NCBI RefSeq assembly: GCF_030269685.1 | Contig: NZ_BSTT01000008.1 | Location: forward strand, 1-64,000 | Reading direction: 5' to 3' | Length of the DNA: 64,000 bases | From: Actinomycetospora sp. NBRC 106378 | GTDB taxonomy: Bacteria > Actinomycetota > Actinomycetes > Mycobacteriales > Pseudonocardiaceae | In this document: piece after piece, positions 1 to 8,360 of the stretch | How the letters are laid out: every line of letters starts with the position of its first letter | Numbering within the stretch: the stretch's first letter is position 1 | Notes under the pieces: generated by a model | Told to the model about the DNA's origin: nothing | The model's database searches: none | Seen by the model: the letters and a program-made list of their open reading frames with translations, nothing else | Program-made: the position numbers and the translations under genes

Positions 1-1
1 C

Positions 2-670
2 CGCCACGCCATGGACAACGACGTCGAACTCGGCGGCGAGGTCCGCGAGGTCGCCGTCCTGTTCGTCGACCTCGTCGGCTCCACCACCCTGGCCGCGACC
101 CGACCCCCGCACGAGGTCGTCGAACTGTTGAACGAGTTCTTCGCCGTGGTCATCGACGTCGTCGAGCACCACAGCGGGTGGATCAACAAGTTCGAGGGCG
201 ACGCCGCGCTCGCGGTGTTCGGCGCCCCCACCGACATGGACGACGCCGCGGGGTGTGCCTTGGCGGCGGGGCGGGTGATGGCGGCCCGGCTCGCCGAGGA
301 GGTCTTCCCCGGCTCCACCGACCTCGGCGCCGGCATCGGGGTCTCCGCCGGGGAGGCGGTCGCGGGCAACATCGGCGACCGACGCCGCTACGAGTACACC
401 GTCATCGGCGACCCCGTGAACGAGGCCGCCCGACTCTGCGACCTCGCCAAGGACGTCGAAGGCGGAGTGGTGGGTTCCGGCGCCGCGATCGAGCGGGCCG
501 GGGACGAGGCGACGCGGTGGACCTCCATCGGACACCGCACCCTGCGCGGACGCACCGCCGAGACCGAACTGTTCACGCCGACCCGGCTGACGGGGCGGCG
601 GTCGTCGTCCGATGCCTCGACCGACGACGCCCGACACCAGGCAGCCTCCGAGGCCCACGAACCTGCGTGA
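2..670 (+). CDS. Class III adenylate/guanylate cyclase, C-terminal catalytic part (5' end outside window)
   Basis: The reading frame is open to the first base of the window, so the N-terminal part of the protein lies upstream. What remains is a class III nucleotide cyclase domain that makes cyclic nucleotide from ATP (or GTP). I see the first metal-binding Asp in VLFVDLVGST, the substrate lysine and second metal Asp in NKFEGD, and the transition-state Asn/Arg in GDPVNEAARL, so the domain looks catalytically complete. In related actinobacterial proteins this domain follows a membrane/HAMP segment; that part cannot be checked here. An internal ATG at 11 is unlikely to be the real start because it sits right at the domain edge. 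The last ~30 residues are polar and low in complexity. GC-rich hairpin-like sequence follows the stop. Confidence 0.88.
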   Translation, partial: RHAMDNDVELGGEVREVAVLFVDLVGSTTLAATRPPHEVVELLNEFFAVVIDVVEHHSGWINKFEGDAALAVFGAPTDMDDAAGCALAAGRVMAARLAEEVFPGSTDLGAGIGVSAGEAVAGNIGDRRRYEYTVIGDPVNEAARLCDLAKDVEGGVVGSGAAIERAGDEATRWTSIGHRTLRGRTAETELFTPTRLTGRRSSSDASTDDARHQAASEAHEPA

Positions 671-720
671 CCCTCGCTGCGGCGACTCCGCCGCGAGAGT
701 CACACCAGGCAGCGTCCTGG
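671..720 (+). terminator. Possible terminator hairpin after the cyclase gene
   Basis: Just after the stop at 670 the sequence can fold into an imperfect stem: GTGAC and CTCGC on the left pair with GCGAG and GTCAC on the right around a GCGGCG/CGCCGC core. There is no U-run, as is common in high-GC actinobacteria. A similar segment (GTCAC..CTCG..GGCGGCGACT) recurs about 60 bp later, so the spacer has some internal duplication. Confidence 0.4.
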
Positions 721-786
721 CCCCGCACGTCTGCCTGACGTCACCCTCGTGGCGGCGACTCGTGGGCCGGGCCGCTCCGACTCCCC

Positions 787-853
787 CAAGATCTCATTGC
801 GCGGAGCGAAGTGGTCGCTCAGCGAGCACTTCGCTCCGCGCGGTGGGATCTTG
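787..853. repeat. 67-bp near-perfect palindrome
   Basis: Two 27-bp arms (787-813 and 827-853) are inverted copies with two mismatches. They begin CAAGATCTCA and end GGGATCTTG. The 13-bp centre (TCGCT-C-AGCGA) is itself palindromic, so the whole segment can form one long cruciform or RNA hairpin. It lies in the 296-bp non-coding gap between the cyclase and dehalogenase genes. It could be a terminator, a REP-like element or a regulatory dyad; the sequence alone does not say which. Confidence 0.75.
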
Positions 854-881
854 CCCGCCGTGGCGCGCCCGCCGTCCCTCG

Positions 882-904
882 TGAGCGAAGGGGCCCTTCG
901 CTCA
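882..904. repeat. Perfect 11-bp-arm palindrome upstream of the dehalogenase gene
   Basis: The arms TGAGCGAAGGG (882-892) and CCCTTCGCTCA (894-904) flank a single G. It lies 63 bp before the start codon at 967, where a promoter operator or transcript leader hairpin would fit. Its CTTCGCTC core also occurs in the larger palindrome just upstream, which suggests related repeat sequence. Confidence 0.6.
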
Positions 905-966
905 ATAGATTCGCCCGTGGGCGCCCACTGCCAGGGGCACCGCACCCGTCGTCGCGAAGGAGCGCC

Positions 967-1854
967 ATGACCCAGCTGCCGGAGCCGTTCACGTACCGGC
1001 GAGTGGATGCGGACGGGGTGTCGATCAACGTCGCCGTCGGCGGGACGGGCGACCCGGTGCTGCTGCTCCACGGCTACCCGCAGACCCACCTGATGTGGCG
1101 GGACATCGCGCCGGACCTCGCGCGCGACCACACCGTCGTGGTCCCCGACCTGCGCGGCTACGGCGCCTCCGACAAGCCCACCCCCGACGACGACGCCCGC
1201 AACTACGGCAAGCGCGCCATGGCGGCCGACCAGGTCGCGGTGATGCGGTCGCTGGGCTTCGACCGCTTCGACCTGGTGGGCCACGACCGCGGCGCCCGGG
1301 TGTCGCACCGCCTCACCCTCGACCACCCGGACGCGGTGGCGCGGCTGGCCCTGCTGGACATCGTCCCGACCCGCCACGTGTTCGCGAACGTCACGCGGGA
1401 CCTGGCGTTCGGGTACTTCCACTGGTTCTTCCTGGCCACCGGCGGCGACGTCCCCGAGACCCTCCTGCGCGGCGCCCCGGAGTTCTGGATCCGCACGATG
1501 GTGGAGCGGCTCCTGGCGCCCGGCGTCACCATGGAGCCGGAGGTCATGGACCACTACATCGCCGCGTTCTCCGACCCGGCCACGATCGCCGCGACCACCG
1601 CCGACTACAAGGCGGGCGCCGGGATCGACCTCACCGACGACGAGGAGACCTGGGACGCCGGGCAGCGGCTCGAGTGCCCCACGCTCGTGCTGTGGGGCGA
1701 GCACGGCTTCGTCGGGAAGAACTACGACCCACTCGCCGTGTGGGGCGAGTACGCCCACGACGTCACCGGGCGCGCCATGCCGAGCGGGCACTTCATCCCG
1801 GAGGAGGCCCCGCAGGAGACGCTGGCGGAGCTCCAGCGGTGGCTGGCCGGCTGA
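967..1854 (+). CDS. Haloacetate (fluoroacetate) dehalogenase, alpha/beta-hydrolase fold
   Basis: A 295-residue alpha/beta hydrolase predicted to cleave the carbon-halogen bond of short haloacids such as fluoro- or chloroacetate, giving glycolate and halide. The nucleophile is Asp107 in GHDRGAR rather than the usual Ser. With a constant offset of 3-4 residues from the well-studied Rhodopseudomonas enzyme RPA1163, I can place Arg108 and Arg111 (carboxylate binding), Asp131, His152 and Trp153 (halide pocket, in YFHWFF), Tyr215 and the base His276 (PSGHF). The oxyanion HGYP is at 35-38. The ATG at 967 follows GAAGGAG. The gene stands alone, convergent with rlmB. It could be an epoxide hydrolase relative, but epoxide hydrolases lack the HDRGAR/HW combination. 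Confidence 0.85.
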   Translation: MTQLPEPFTYRRVDADGVSINVAVGGTGDPVLLLHGYPQTHLMWRDIAPDLARDHTVVVPDLRGYGASDKPTPDDDARNYGKRAMAADQVAVMRSLGFDRFDLVGHDRGARVSHRLTLDHPDAVARLALLDIVPTRHVFANVTRDLAFGYFHWFFLATGGDVPETLLRGAPEFWIRTMVERLLAPGVTMEPEVMDHYIAAFSDPATIAATTADYKAGAGIDLTDDEETWDAGQRLECPTLVLWGEHGFVGKNYDPLAVWGEYAHDVTGRAMPSGHFIPEEAPQETLAELQRWLAG

Positions 1855-1860
1855 CCTGCT

Positions 1861-1911
1861 GAACGAGCGGCACTCACGCAGCATCTCTGTGCGCGAGAGT
1901 GCCGTTCGCTC
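1861..1911. terminator. Bidirectional terminator between convergent genes
   Basis: CGGCACTC (1868-1875) and GAGTGCCG (1897-1904) form a stem, extended inside by CGCA/TGCG and outside by imperfect GAACGAGC/GTTCGCTC. It fills the whole gap between the dehalogenase (plus) and rlmB (minus), so it probably ends transcripts from both sides. Confidence 0.65.
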
Positions 1912-1920
1912 CGATCGGGG

Positions 1921-2982
1921 CTAGGCCGAACGGCGCCGGCGGGCCACCTCGGCCAGCGCCACGCCGGCGGCGACCGAGGCGTTGAGCGACTCCACGTCGC
2001 CGGCCATCGGGATCGCCACGGTGCCCGTGCAGGTCTCGCGCACGAGCCGCGAGAGCCCCTTGCCCTCCGACCCGACGACGAGCACCAGCGGCCCGCGGGC
2101 GGCGTCCGGGCCGGCGACGGCGTCGAGGTCGTCGATCGTCGCCGACACCTCCCCGTCGAGCCCGACCGTCACGAACCCGTCGTCGTTCCAGGCTCCGAGC
2201 GTCCGCGACAGGTTGGTCGCGCGCCCGACCGGCATGCGCGCAGCGGCGCCCGCGGAGGTCCGCCACGCGACCGGCGTGACGCCGACCGACCGCCGCAGCG
2301 GCAGCAGCACGCCGTGCGCCCCGAAGGCGGCGGCGGACCGGATGACGGCGCCGAGGTTGCGGGGGTCGGTGACCCCGTCGAGGGCGACCAGCAGCGGCTC
2401 GACCTTCGCGAGGTGGGCCGCCTGCCGGGCCTCCTCGAGCAGGTCGTCGGGGTGCAGGTACTCGAAGGCCGGCACCGAGAGCGCGAGGCCCTGGTGCACC
2501 GACCCGTCGGCCAGGCGCTCGACGTCGGCGCGCGGCACCTCGAGCACGCTGATCCCGCGGTCGCCCGCGGTGCGCAGCGCCTCGCGGACGCGGTCGTCGA
2601 TGTCGATGCCCTGCGCCACGTGCAGCGCCGTCGCCGGGATGTGCGCGCGCAGGCTCTCGATCACCGGGTTGCGCCCGACGACCACCTGCGGCCCGTCCGG
2701 CGCCTCCCGTTCCCGACGGCGGGTCGGGCCACCCGACGAGGCCGGGCCACGGGAGGCTCCGGCGCGCGGTGACGACCCGGTCGGGCGGGCGGCTGCCCCC
2801 TGCCCGGACTTGCCGGTCTTGCCGCCGCCCTCGTAGGACTTGTGGTTGGGGCGGTTCTCCGCCTTCGGGGTCGGGCCCTTGCCCTCGAGCCCCTGGGCGC
2901 GTTTGCCACCGGAGCCCTTCGTGGGGCCCTTCTTCGAGCCGGGGTTGCGCCGCGCACCGGGGCGGCGCGAGTTTCCTGCCAT
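1921..2982 (-). CDS. rlmB: 23S rRNA (guanosine-2'-O-)methyltransferase RlmB / SpoU (TrmH) family
   Basis: A 353-residue SPOUT-class RNA 2'-O-ribose methyltransferase that uses S-adenosylmethionine, most likely acting on 23S rRNA. The first ~100 residues are a Lys/Arg/Gly-rich disordered tail typical of actinobacterial members ([14 protein letters not shown]). The substrate-binding domain starts at [14 protein letters not shown]. The catalytic knot carries the family motifs [28 protein letters not shown] and [15 protein letters not shown]. It starts 2 bp after the cysS stop on the same strand, so it is the last gene of the carD-to-rlmB operon. The assignment to RlmB rather than a tsnR-like paralogue rests on context and length. 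Confidence 0.9.
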   Translation of the reverse strand: MAGNSRRPGARRNPGSKKGPTKGSGGKRAQGLEGKGPTPKAENRPNHKSYEGGGKTGKSGQGAAARPTGSSPRAGASRGPASSGGPTRRREREAPDGPQVVVGRNPVIESLRAHIPATALHVAQGIDIDDRVREALRTAGDRGISVLEVPRADVERLADGSVHQGLALSVPAFEYLHPDDLLEEARQAAHLAKVEPLLVALDGVTDPRNLGAVIRSAAAFGAHGVLLPLRRSVGVTPVAWRTSAGAAARMPVGRATNLSRTLGAWNDDGFVTVGLDGEVSATIDDLDAVAGPDAARGPLVLVVGSEGKGLSRLVRETCTGTVAIPMAGDVESLNASVAAGVALAEVARRRRSA

Positions 2983-2984
2983 CG

Positions 2985-4406
2985 CTACTGCTCGTCGTCC
3001 TTCAGGGTCCAGACCGGTCCGTCGGGGGTGTCCTCGATCCCGACGCCGGCGGCGGTCAGTTGGTCGCGGATCGCGTCGGCGCGCGCGAAGTCGCGGTTCG
3101 TGCGGGCCGCGGTGCGCTGCGCGAGGAGGTCCTCCACGAGCGCGCCGAGCGCCGAGCGGGTGGTGGTGCCGGCCGCGCCGGCCCCGTTCCCGCCGGTCCA
3201 GTGCGGGTCGAGCGGGTCCAGCCCGAGCACGCCGGTCATCTCGCGGACGGCCGTCGCGGCCGTGCGGGCCCGCGCGTGGTCGCCCTCGGCGAGGGCCGTG
3301 TTGCCCGCCCGCACCTGCTCGTGGACGGCGGCGAGCGCGGAGGGCGTGCCGAGGTCGTCGTCGAGCGCCGTCGCGAACGAGGAGATGTCCGCACCGGTCG
3401 CCGGGACCGGGCCGACGCGCTCGGCGACCCGCTGCACGAACGTCTCGATGCGGCGGTAGGCCGACGCCGCCTCGGCGAGCGCGGCCTCGGAGTACTCGAC
3501 CGTCGAGCGGTAGTGCGGCGCCACCAGGTAGTAGCGCAGCTCCACCGCGCGGACCCGCTCGAGCACCGCGGGGATCGTCAGGGTGTTCCCCAGCGACTTC
3601 GACATCTTCGCCCCGGCCATCGTCACCCAGGCGTTGTGCAGCCAGAAGTTCGCGAAGCCGTCACCGGCGGCGTTGGACTGGGCCCGCTCGTTCTCGTGGT
3701 GCGGGAACACCAGGTCCAGACCACCACCGTGGATGTCGAACGACGGCCCGAGGTAGCGGGTCGCCATCGCCGAGCACTCCAGGTGCCAGCCCGGACGGCC
3801 CCGTCCCCACGGCGTCGGCCACGACGGCTCGCCCGGCTTCGCGGCCTTCCACAGCGTGAAGTCCCGCGGGTCGTGCTTGCCCCGCGAGGCCGCCTCGCCC
3901 TGCTCCATCTCGTCGGGCTTCTGTCCCGAGAGCGAGCCGTAGGTCGGCCAGCTCCCGACGTCGAAGTACACGTCGCCGGAGCCGTTGTCGCACGGGTAGG
4001 CGTGCCCGGCGTCGATCAGCCGGGAGATCAGCTCGATCATCTCCGTCACGTGCCCGGTCGCCCGCGGCTCGACCGACGGCGGCAGGCAGCCCAGCGCGTC
4101 GAACGCGGCGGTGAACGCCCGCTCGTGCGTCGCCGCCCACTCCCACCAGGGACGACCCGCCTCGGCCGCCTTCGTGAGGATCTTGTCGTCGATGTCGGTG
4201 ACGTTGCGGACCAGGCTGACGTCGAGCCCCTGGTGGATCAACCACCGGCGCAACACGTCGAAGTTCACACTGGACCGGACGTGCCCGACGTGCGGTACTC
4301 CCTGCACGGTCGCCCCACACACGTAGATCGACGCCCGGCCCTCGTGCTGCGGGTGGAACTCCCGCAGCGCGCGTGCAGCGGTGTCGTACAGGTGCAGGCT
4401 CACCAC
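2985..4406 (-). CDS. cysS: Cysteinyl-tRNA synthetase
   Basis: A class I aminoacyl-tRNA synthetase of 473 residues, charging tRNA-Cys in the cytoplasm. The HIGH motif reads HVGH at 39-42, preceded by the zinc ligand Cys30 (YVCGATVQG). The KMSKS loop is intact at about residues 266-270 ([11 protein letters not shown]). [17 protein letters not shown] supplies the other zinc ligands. The C-terminal anticodon-binding region is present (AVRELREL-type helices, ending in a short acidic tail). Two consecutive GTG codons (4406 and 4403) could start it. It begins only 7 bp after the EspG-like stop, so its transcription probably runs through the PPE/EspG pair. Confidence 0.96.
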   Translation of the reverse strand: MVSLHLYDTAARALREFHPQHEGRASIYVCGATVQGVPHVGHVRSSVNFDVLRRWLIHQGLDVSLVRNVTDIDDKILTKAAEAGRPWWEWAATHERAFTAAFDALGCLPPSVEPRATGHVTEMIELISRLIDAGHAYPCDNGSGDVYFDVGSWPTYGSLSGQKPDEMEQGEAASRGKHDPRDFTLWKAAKPGEPSWPTPWGRGRPGWHLECSAMATRYLGPSFDIHGGGLDLVFPHHENERAQSNAAGDGFANFWLHNAWVTMAGAKMSKSLGNTLTIPAVLERVRAVELRYYLVAPHYRSTVEYSEAALAEAASAYRRIETFVQRVAERVGPVPATGADISSFATALDDDLGTPSALAAVHEQVRAGNTALAEGDHARARTAATAVREMTGVLGLDPLDPHWTGGNGAGAAGTTTRSALGALVEDLLAQRTAARTNRDFARADAIRDQLTAAGVGIEDTPDGPVWTLKDDEQ

Positions 4407-4413
4407 GCGGATC

Positions 4414-5190
4414 CTACGGACCGCAGGTCACGACCCGTGCGGGCCCCTGCGCCGGCCCCGCCCGCCGGGCCAGTTCGCCGGCGATCGCGAGCCGGTCGGC
4501 GGGGCGTACCCGCACCGTGTCGCCGTCCCGCTCGACCAGCGTGCGGCCCTCCGCGGCGTCGACGACGGTCAGCGGCCCGACCCGTCGTCGGGACACCCGG
4601 GCCCCCAGCTGCATCCGACGCCGGGGCGGCTCGGCCCGCAGCGCCGCGATCCGCTTCCCGACGGCGGGTGGCAGGCGGTGCGTGGGTGCCCCGGCGAACA
4701 GCACGTCGGCCGGCACGGTCAGCGTCGTGCCCGTCGGGCGTTCGTCCGGCGCGCGGGCCAGGACCAGGCGGGCGAGGGCCTCGACCAGCTCGCCCGGACT
4801 GCTGCCGGGCGCGCGGGAAACGAGGTCGAGGGTCCAGCCGTGGTCGCGGTCGGGCTCGACGACCACCGTCAGCTCGCCGGACACCGCGGCGAACCACCCC
4901 CGCTGGTCGGGGTCCCAGCAGCGCAGGTCGACGTCGACCTCCGGGTCGTCGAGCACCCGGAGGGCGTCGGCGAGGTCGGCGCACGGGACCGGCAGGCCCG
5001 CGGGTCCCGTGCGGGCCAGGCCACGACCGCGCAGGCCGCAGAGCGCCGTGTGGTCGGCGGCGTCGCGCGCGGAGAGGGTCGGGCCGTGGTCGGGCACGTC
5101 GAGCAGGGGTGGCCGGTCGCCCAGCCGCAGGTGCCGCCACGTGGCGACGACCGCGTCGCGGTCCAGGTGGATCCGGCGCGCGGGCATCAT
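4414..5190 (-). CDS. EspG-like ESX secretion-associated chaperone
   Basis: About 258 residues. It resembles the EspG family, cytoplasmic chaperones that bind PPE-type proteins for type VII (ESX) export in actinobacteria. The assignment rests on the N-terminal pattern ([23 protein letters not shown]), the alternating beta-rich middle ([21 protein letters not shown]) and the immediate PPE partner. No catalytic motif is expected. The start is one of two adjacent ATGs (5190, 5187). The first overlaps the PPE stop as ATGA, which favours translational coupling. The pair sits inside the ispF-cysS interval, and no ESX ATPase or membrane gene is present in the window. Sequence similarity to EspG is my reading and would benefit from a profile search. 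Confidence 0.7.
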   Translation of the reverse strand: MMPARRIHLDRDAVVATWRHLRLGDRPPLLDVPDHGPTLSARDAADHTALCGLRGRGLARTGPAGLPVPCADLADALRVLDDPEVDVDLRCWDPDQRGWFAAVSGELTVVVEPDRDHGWTLDLVSRAPGSSPGELVEALARLVLARAPDERPTGTTLTVPADVLFAGAPTHRLPPAVGKRIAALRAEPPRRRMQLGARVSRRRVGPLTVVDAAEGRTLVERDGDTVRVRPADRLAIAGELARRAGPAQGPARVVTCGP

Positions 5191-6608
5191 GCGCCGATCA
5201 CCGGCGGGGCGACGGGCGGGAGCGGCCCCGCGAGAGCGTCGGGATCGTCCTCGACCAGGTAGGCCGCCCGGGACAGGCGCTGGTCGCCCGGGCCTGCCGC
5301 GCCGACGCCCCCGACGGGCGCGAACGGGACGCCGGTGGTCGCGGACGTGTTCCGCGGCGGGAGCGCCGGCTCCAGCACGGAGGCCCCGCCGAGACGGGTG
5401 GGGTCGACGGTCGCGCGGGTCGGGGCTCCGAGGGAGCTGTTCCCGACGCCGCCGCTGTTCCCGACACCGCCGTTGTTCCCGACGCCGCCGCTGTTCCCGA
5501 CGCCGCCGTTGTTGCTGATGCCGCCGCTGTTGACGACGCTGCCGCTCCCGCCAGCGCTGTTCCCGAGGCTGCCGCTCCCGAGGGAGACGCTGCCCGGTGT
5601 GCTGCTGCCCACGGAGCCGCTGCCCACGGTGCCGCTCGCGGAACCGGTGCCGACGGTCCCGCTTCCGCCGCCCGGCCCGAAGACCGGCGACGGGCGCGCC
5701 GCACCGGGGCGCGGCGCGACCGAGGCCTCGGCACCCGGAGCCGCGGCCGACGGACCGGCGCCGGACGCCCCGGGACGTCCCGGTCCGGTCGACGCCCCGC
5801 CCGCTCCCCCGGCCGCGGGGAGACCCGGAGCGGGACCGGGCGGAAGCGCCCCCGGGGAACCGGGTCGCGGCGACGCGGTCGCCCCACCGGCTGTCGGACC
5901 GGCGCCGGGGGCCACGGGACCCGGCGGGGCGGCCGGTCCACCGGCGCCCGGTCCGGGACCGGGCGCCGTCGCCGCCGATCCGGTCGGCACACCTCCCGAC
6001 ACCGTGCCGGCGGTGCCCGGCGCACCCGCGGGCGCAGCCACGCCCGGCACCGCGGAGCCGGACGACGACGACCCGGCGACCACCTGGACCTGCGGCGGCC
6101 CCTGCCCCGGCGACGAGAACTGCGGCAGGCCGGACGCCCGCAGCGAACTGAACTCCTGGTAGCGGCCCATCGCGGCGCGGGCCCGGCGTTCGGCGTCCAG
6201 GGAAGCGTGCTCGGCGGAGTCGACGTCGAGCGCGGCGAGCGCGCCGACGCCCTCCCACGTCTGCAACGTCACCGGAGGGCGTGGCACCGGCGGACCGACC
6301 GCACCACGGGTCGCCGCGAGCGCCCGGTTCTGCTCGTGGGAGGCGGAGCCCACCGCGTCACTGAACGCCCGCGCCTCGGCCGCCCACGGACCCATCGGCC
6401 CGACCGCCCCGCCCGCCGCCTGCGCGGCCGCCCCGGAACGGGTCGCGGCGATCCCGGAGGTCGCCCGCTCGACCGACCCGGCGACGTCACGCAGCCGCGT
6501 CGCCAGCGAGTTCCACGCCCCACCCGCGTCGGTGAACCCGCCACCACGGCCCTGCAGCTGGGCGTGGATGTCCGCGTGCGACCGCGTCTCCCAGTTGACG
6601 TCGAACAC
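5187..6608 (-). CDS. PPE-domain protein with Gly/Pro/Ala-rich repeat tail
   Basis: A 473-residue probable type VII secretion substrate. Residues 1-~170 match the helical PPE-like domain of Pseudonocardiaceae: NWETRSHADIHAQLQ near the N-terminus, then a Trp-containing helix, a GSASHEQNRALAATR segment and a VGPPVPRPP linker, then a helix with RYQEF. The remainder is disordered and rich in Gly, Ala, Pro and Ser. At about residues 355-395 it has tandem GNSGG/GNNGG/GVGNS units, reminiscent of the NxGxGNxG repeats of mycobacterial PPE-MPTR proteins. The GTG start at 6608 has a GGGGAGG site. Its stop overlaps the espG-like start. Placement between ispF and cysS is unusual compared with mycobacteria. 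Confidence 0.75.
   Translation of the reverse strand: MFDVNWETRSHADIHAQLQGRGGGFTDAGGAWNSLATRLRDVAGSVERATSGIAATRSGAAAQAAGGAVGPMGPWAAEARAFSDAVGSASHEQNRALAATRGAVGPPVPRPPVTLQTWEGVGALAALDVDSAEHASLDAERRARAAMGRYQEFSSLRASGLPQFSSPGQGPPQVQVVAGSSSSGSAVPGVAAPAGAPGTAGTVSGGVPTGSAATAPGPGPGAGGPAAPPGPVAPGAGPTAGGATASPRPGSPGALPPGPAPGLPAAGGAGGASTGPGRPGASGAGPSAAAPGAEASVAPRPGAARPSPVFGPGGGSGTVGTGSASGTVGSGSVGSSTPGSVSLGSGSLGNSAGGSGSVVNSGGISNNGGVGNSGGVGNNGGVGNSGGVGNSSLGAPTRATVDPTRLGGASVLEPALPPRNTSATTGVPFAPVGGVGAAGPGDQRLSRAAYLVEDDPDALAGPLPPVAPPVIGA
5438..5530. repeat. 18-bp tandem repeats inside the PPE gene
   Basis: About five imperfect copies of an 18-bp unit (plus-strand GTTCCCGACGCCGCCGCT) encode the SGGVGN repeats of the PPE tail on the minus strand. 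Copies differ mainly in C/T and C/A changes, so length variation by slippage is plausible. Confidence 0.8.
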
Positions 6609-6642
6609 GCCCGCCTCCCCTCGTCCGGGTCAGGCAAGCACG

Positions 6643-6663
6643 CGCCCCTGCGCCGTGGGGGCG
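6643..6663. terminator. Small GC hairpin between ispF and the PPE gene
   Basis: CGCCCC (6643-6648) and GGGGCG (6658-6663) can form a 6-bp stem in the 74-bp gap after the ispF stop. It could be a weak terminator or attenuator separating carD-ispD-ispF from PPE-espG-cysS-rlmB. The stem is short, so the call is tentative. Confidence 0.35.
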
Positions 6664-6682
6664 GTTCCGGGAAAGAGCCGGC

Positions 6683-7147
6683 TCAGCGCGGCAGCAGCAA
6701 CGCCGTCGCAACGGCGGCGAGGCCCTCGCCACGTCCGGTGAGGCCCAGCCCGTCGGACGTGGTGCCGGACACCGACACCGGCCCGCCGACCGCCTCGGAG
6801 AGGACCTGCTCGGCCTCCCGACGACGGGTCCCGATCTTCGGGCGGTTCCCGATCACCTGCACCGCGGCGTTGCCGAGCACCCACCCGTCGTCGTGGACCA
6901 GGCGACGCACCTCGCCGAGCAGACGGACCCCGGCGGCGCCGGCCCACTCGGGACGCCCGGTGCCGAACACCGCCCCGACGTCGCCGAGTCCGGCCGCCGA
7001 GAGGACGGCGTCACACAACGCGTGGGCGGCGACGTCGCCGTCGGAGTGGCCCGCGCAACCCGCCTCGCCCTCCCAGAGGAGCCCGGCCACCCAGCACGGC
7101 GCGTCGGCCGACAACGGGTGCACGTCGGTGCCGATGCCGACCCTCAC
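6683..7147 (-). CDS. ispF: 2-C-methyl-D-erythritol 2,4-cyclodiphosphate synthase
   Basis: A 154-residue enzyme of the non-mevalonate isoprenoid pathway. It cyclises CDP-methylerythritol 2-phosphate to the cyclodiphosphate with release of CMP. The metal ligands Asp8 and His10 (GTDVHPL) and the [27 protein letters not shown] block are intact, as is the C-terminal [14 protein letters not shown] motif. Length is normal for the family. The GTG start at 7147 lies at the end of a 38-bp tandem duplication, so one or two upstream in-frame GTG copies compete as possible starts. It follows ispD, the enzyme two steps earlier in the pathway. Confidence 0.95.
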   Translation of the reverse strand: MRVGIGTDVHPLSADAPCWVAGLLWEGEAGCAGHSDGDVAAHALCDAVLSAAGLGDVGAVFGTGRPEWAGAAGVRLLGEVRRLVHDDGWVLGNAAVQVIGNRPKIGTRRREAEQVLSEAVGGPVSVSGTTSDGLGLTGRGEGLAAVATALLLPR

Positions 7148-7225
7148 GACTCGAGCTCCGCTGCGCTCCGTCTCGCGTCCCTCACGGCTCGAGCTCCGCT
7201 GCGCTCCGTCTCGCGTCCCTCACAG
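7141..7225. repeat. 38-bp tandem duplication at the ispD/ispF junction
   Basis: CCCTCACGA/G/A recurs at 7141, 7179 and 7217 with a period of exactly 38 bp, and the intervening CTCGAGCTCCGCTGCGCTCC stretch is identical in both full copies. On the coding strand each unit starts GTGAGGG, so the repeat copies the ispF start-codon context back to the ispD stop. It accounts for almost all of the 72-bp spacer. Confidence 0.9.
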
Positions 7226-7876
7226 CTCGCGCACCAGGGCCTCCGCCATCGCCAGATCCAACGGGGTCGTGATCTTGAACGCACGGGGATCCCCCGGCAC
7301 GGTGACGATCGACCCACCCAGCGCCTCGACCAGCCCGGCGTCGTCGGTCGCCCGGAGTTCGCCGGCTGCGGCGTGCGCCCGGCGCAGCAGGTCCGCGTCG
7401 AAGCCCTGCGGGGTCTGCACGGCGAGCAGCCCGGTGCGGTCGACCGGCTCGACCCGCCCGCCGGCCAGCGCCCGGCGCACGGTGTCCGCCACCGGGATCG
7501 CCGGCACGACGGCCGGATGTCCGGCGCGCACCGCCTCGACCACCGCCGCGACGACCGCCGACGGGCACAGGCACCGGGCGGCGTCGTGCACGAGCACGAC
7601 GTCCGCGTCGGGCACCTCGGCCAGCCCGAGGGACACGGACGCGACGCGGTCGTGTCCACCCGGGACGACCCGACCCGCCGTGGTGACCGCAGCCATCTCC
7701 TCGAGATGCTCCGGCGGTGCGACGACGATCACCTCGTCGACGACGCCCGTGGCGAGCAGTCCGTCGACGGCACGCGTGACCATCGCGATCCCGGCGACCT
7801 CGACGAGCGCCTTCGGCAGCCCGGCCCCGAGGCGTTCCCCGGAGCCGGCCGCCGGGACGACGGCCGCGACCCTCAC
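7220..7876 (-). CDS. ispD: 2-C-methyl-D-erythritol 4-phosphate cytidylyltransferase
   Basis: A 218-residue cytidylyltransferase that activates methylerythritol 4-phosphate with CTP in isoprenoid precursor synthesis. The nucleotide-binding N-terminus VPAAGSGERLGAGLPKA is canonical. VLVHDAARCL carries the metal-binding Asp, and AVQTPQGFDADLLRRAH and ATDDAGLVEALGG complete the family signature. The GTG start is 1 bp after the carD stop, so translation is coupled to carD. This carD-ispD-ispF order is the one found in mycobacteria. Confidence 0.95.
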   Translation of the reverse strand: MRVAAVVPAAGSGERLGAGLPKALVEVAGIAMVTRAVDGLLATGVVDEVIVVAPPEHLEEMAAVTTAGRVVPGGHDRVASVSLGLAEVPDADVVLVHDAARCLCPSAVVAAVVEAVRAGHPAVVPAIPVADTVRRALAGGRVEPVDRTGLLAVQTPQGFDADLLRRAHAAAGELRATDDAGLVEALGGSIVTVPGDPRAFKITTPLDLAMAEALVREL

Positions 7877-7877
7877 G

Positions 7878-8360
7878 TCAGGAGGCGAGTACCTGGTCCA
7901 GCAGGGACTCGGCGGCCACCTCGTCGGTGCCCTCGGCGAGCGCGAGCTCGCTCACGAGGATCTGCCGCGCCTTCGCGAGCATGCGCTTCTCGCCGGCGGA
8001 CAGTCCACGGTCCTTCTCCCGGCGCCACAGGTCGCGGACGACCTCGGCCACCTTGTTGACGTCACCCGATGCGAGCTTCTCGAGGTTCGCCTTGTACCGG
8101 CGCGACCAGTTGGTCGGCTCCTCGGTGTGCGGAGCCCGCAACACCTCGAACACCCGGTCCAGACCCTCTTGACCGACGACGTCGCGGACGCCGACGATCT
8201 CGGCGTTGTCCGCGGGGACCCGGACCGTGAGGTCGCCCTGGGCAACCTTGAGGACGAGGTACTTCTTCTCCTCGCCCTTGATCGTCCGGGTCTCGATCGC
8301 CTCGATGAGAGCGGCACCGTGGTGCGGGTAGACGACGGTCTCGCCGACCTTGAAAACCAT
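7878..8360 (-). CDS. carD: CarD-family RNA polymerase-binding transcription regulator
   Basis: A 160-residue global regulator that binds the RNA polymerase beta subunit and stabilises open promoter complexes. The N-terminal RNAP-interaction domain starts [21 protein letters not shown]. The DNA-binding helical domain follows from about residue 70 and includes the conserved Trp of [14 protein letters not shown]. Length and sequence are close to mycobacterial CarD. The ATG at 8360 is preceded by AGGAC. It is the first gene of the minus-strand operon, and its promoter must lie in the 261-bp gap shared with the divergent lipoprotein gene. Confidence 0.96.
   Translation of the reverse strand: MVFKVGETVVYPHHGAALIEAIETRTIKGEEKKYLVLKVAQGDLTVRVPADNAEIVGVRDVVGQEGLDRVFEVLRAPHTEEPTNWSRRYKANLEKLASGDVNKVAEVVRDLWRREKDRGLSAGEKRMLAKARQILVSELALAEGTDEVAAESLLDQVLAS

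Noticed and set aside
5438..5530. Regular repeats that could suggest a CRISPR array
   Set aside because: The 18-bp units are contiguous, in frame, and encode the PPE tail; there are no spacers.
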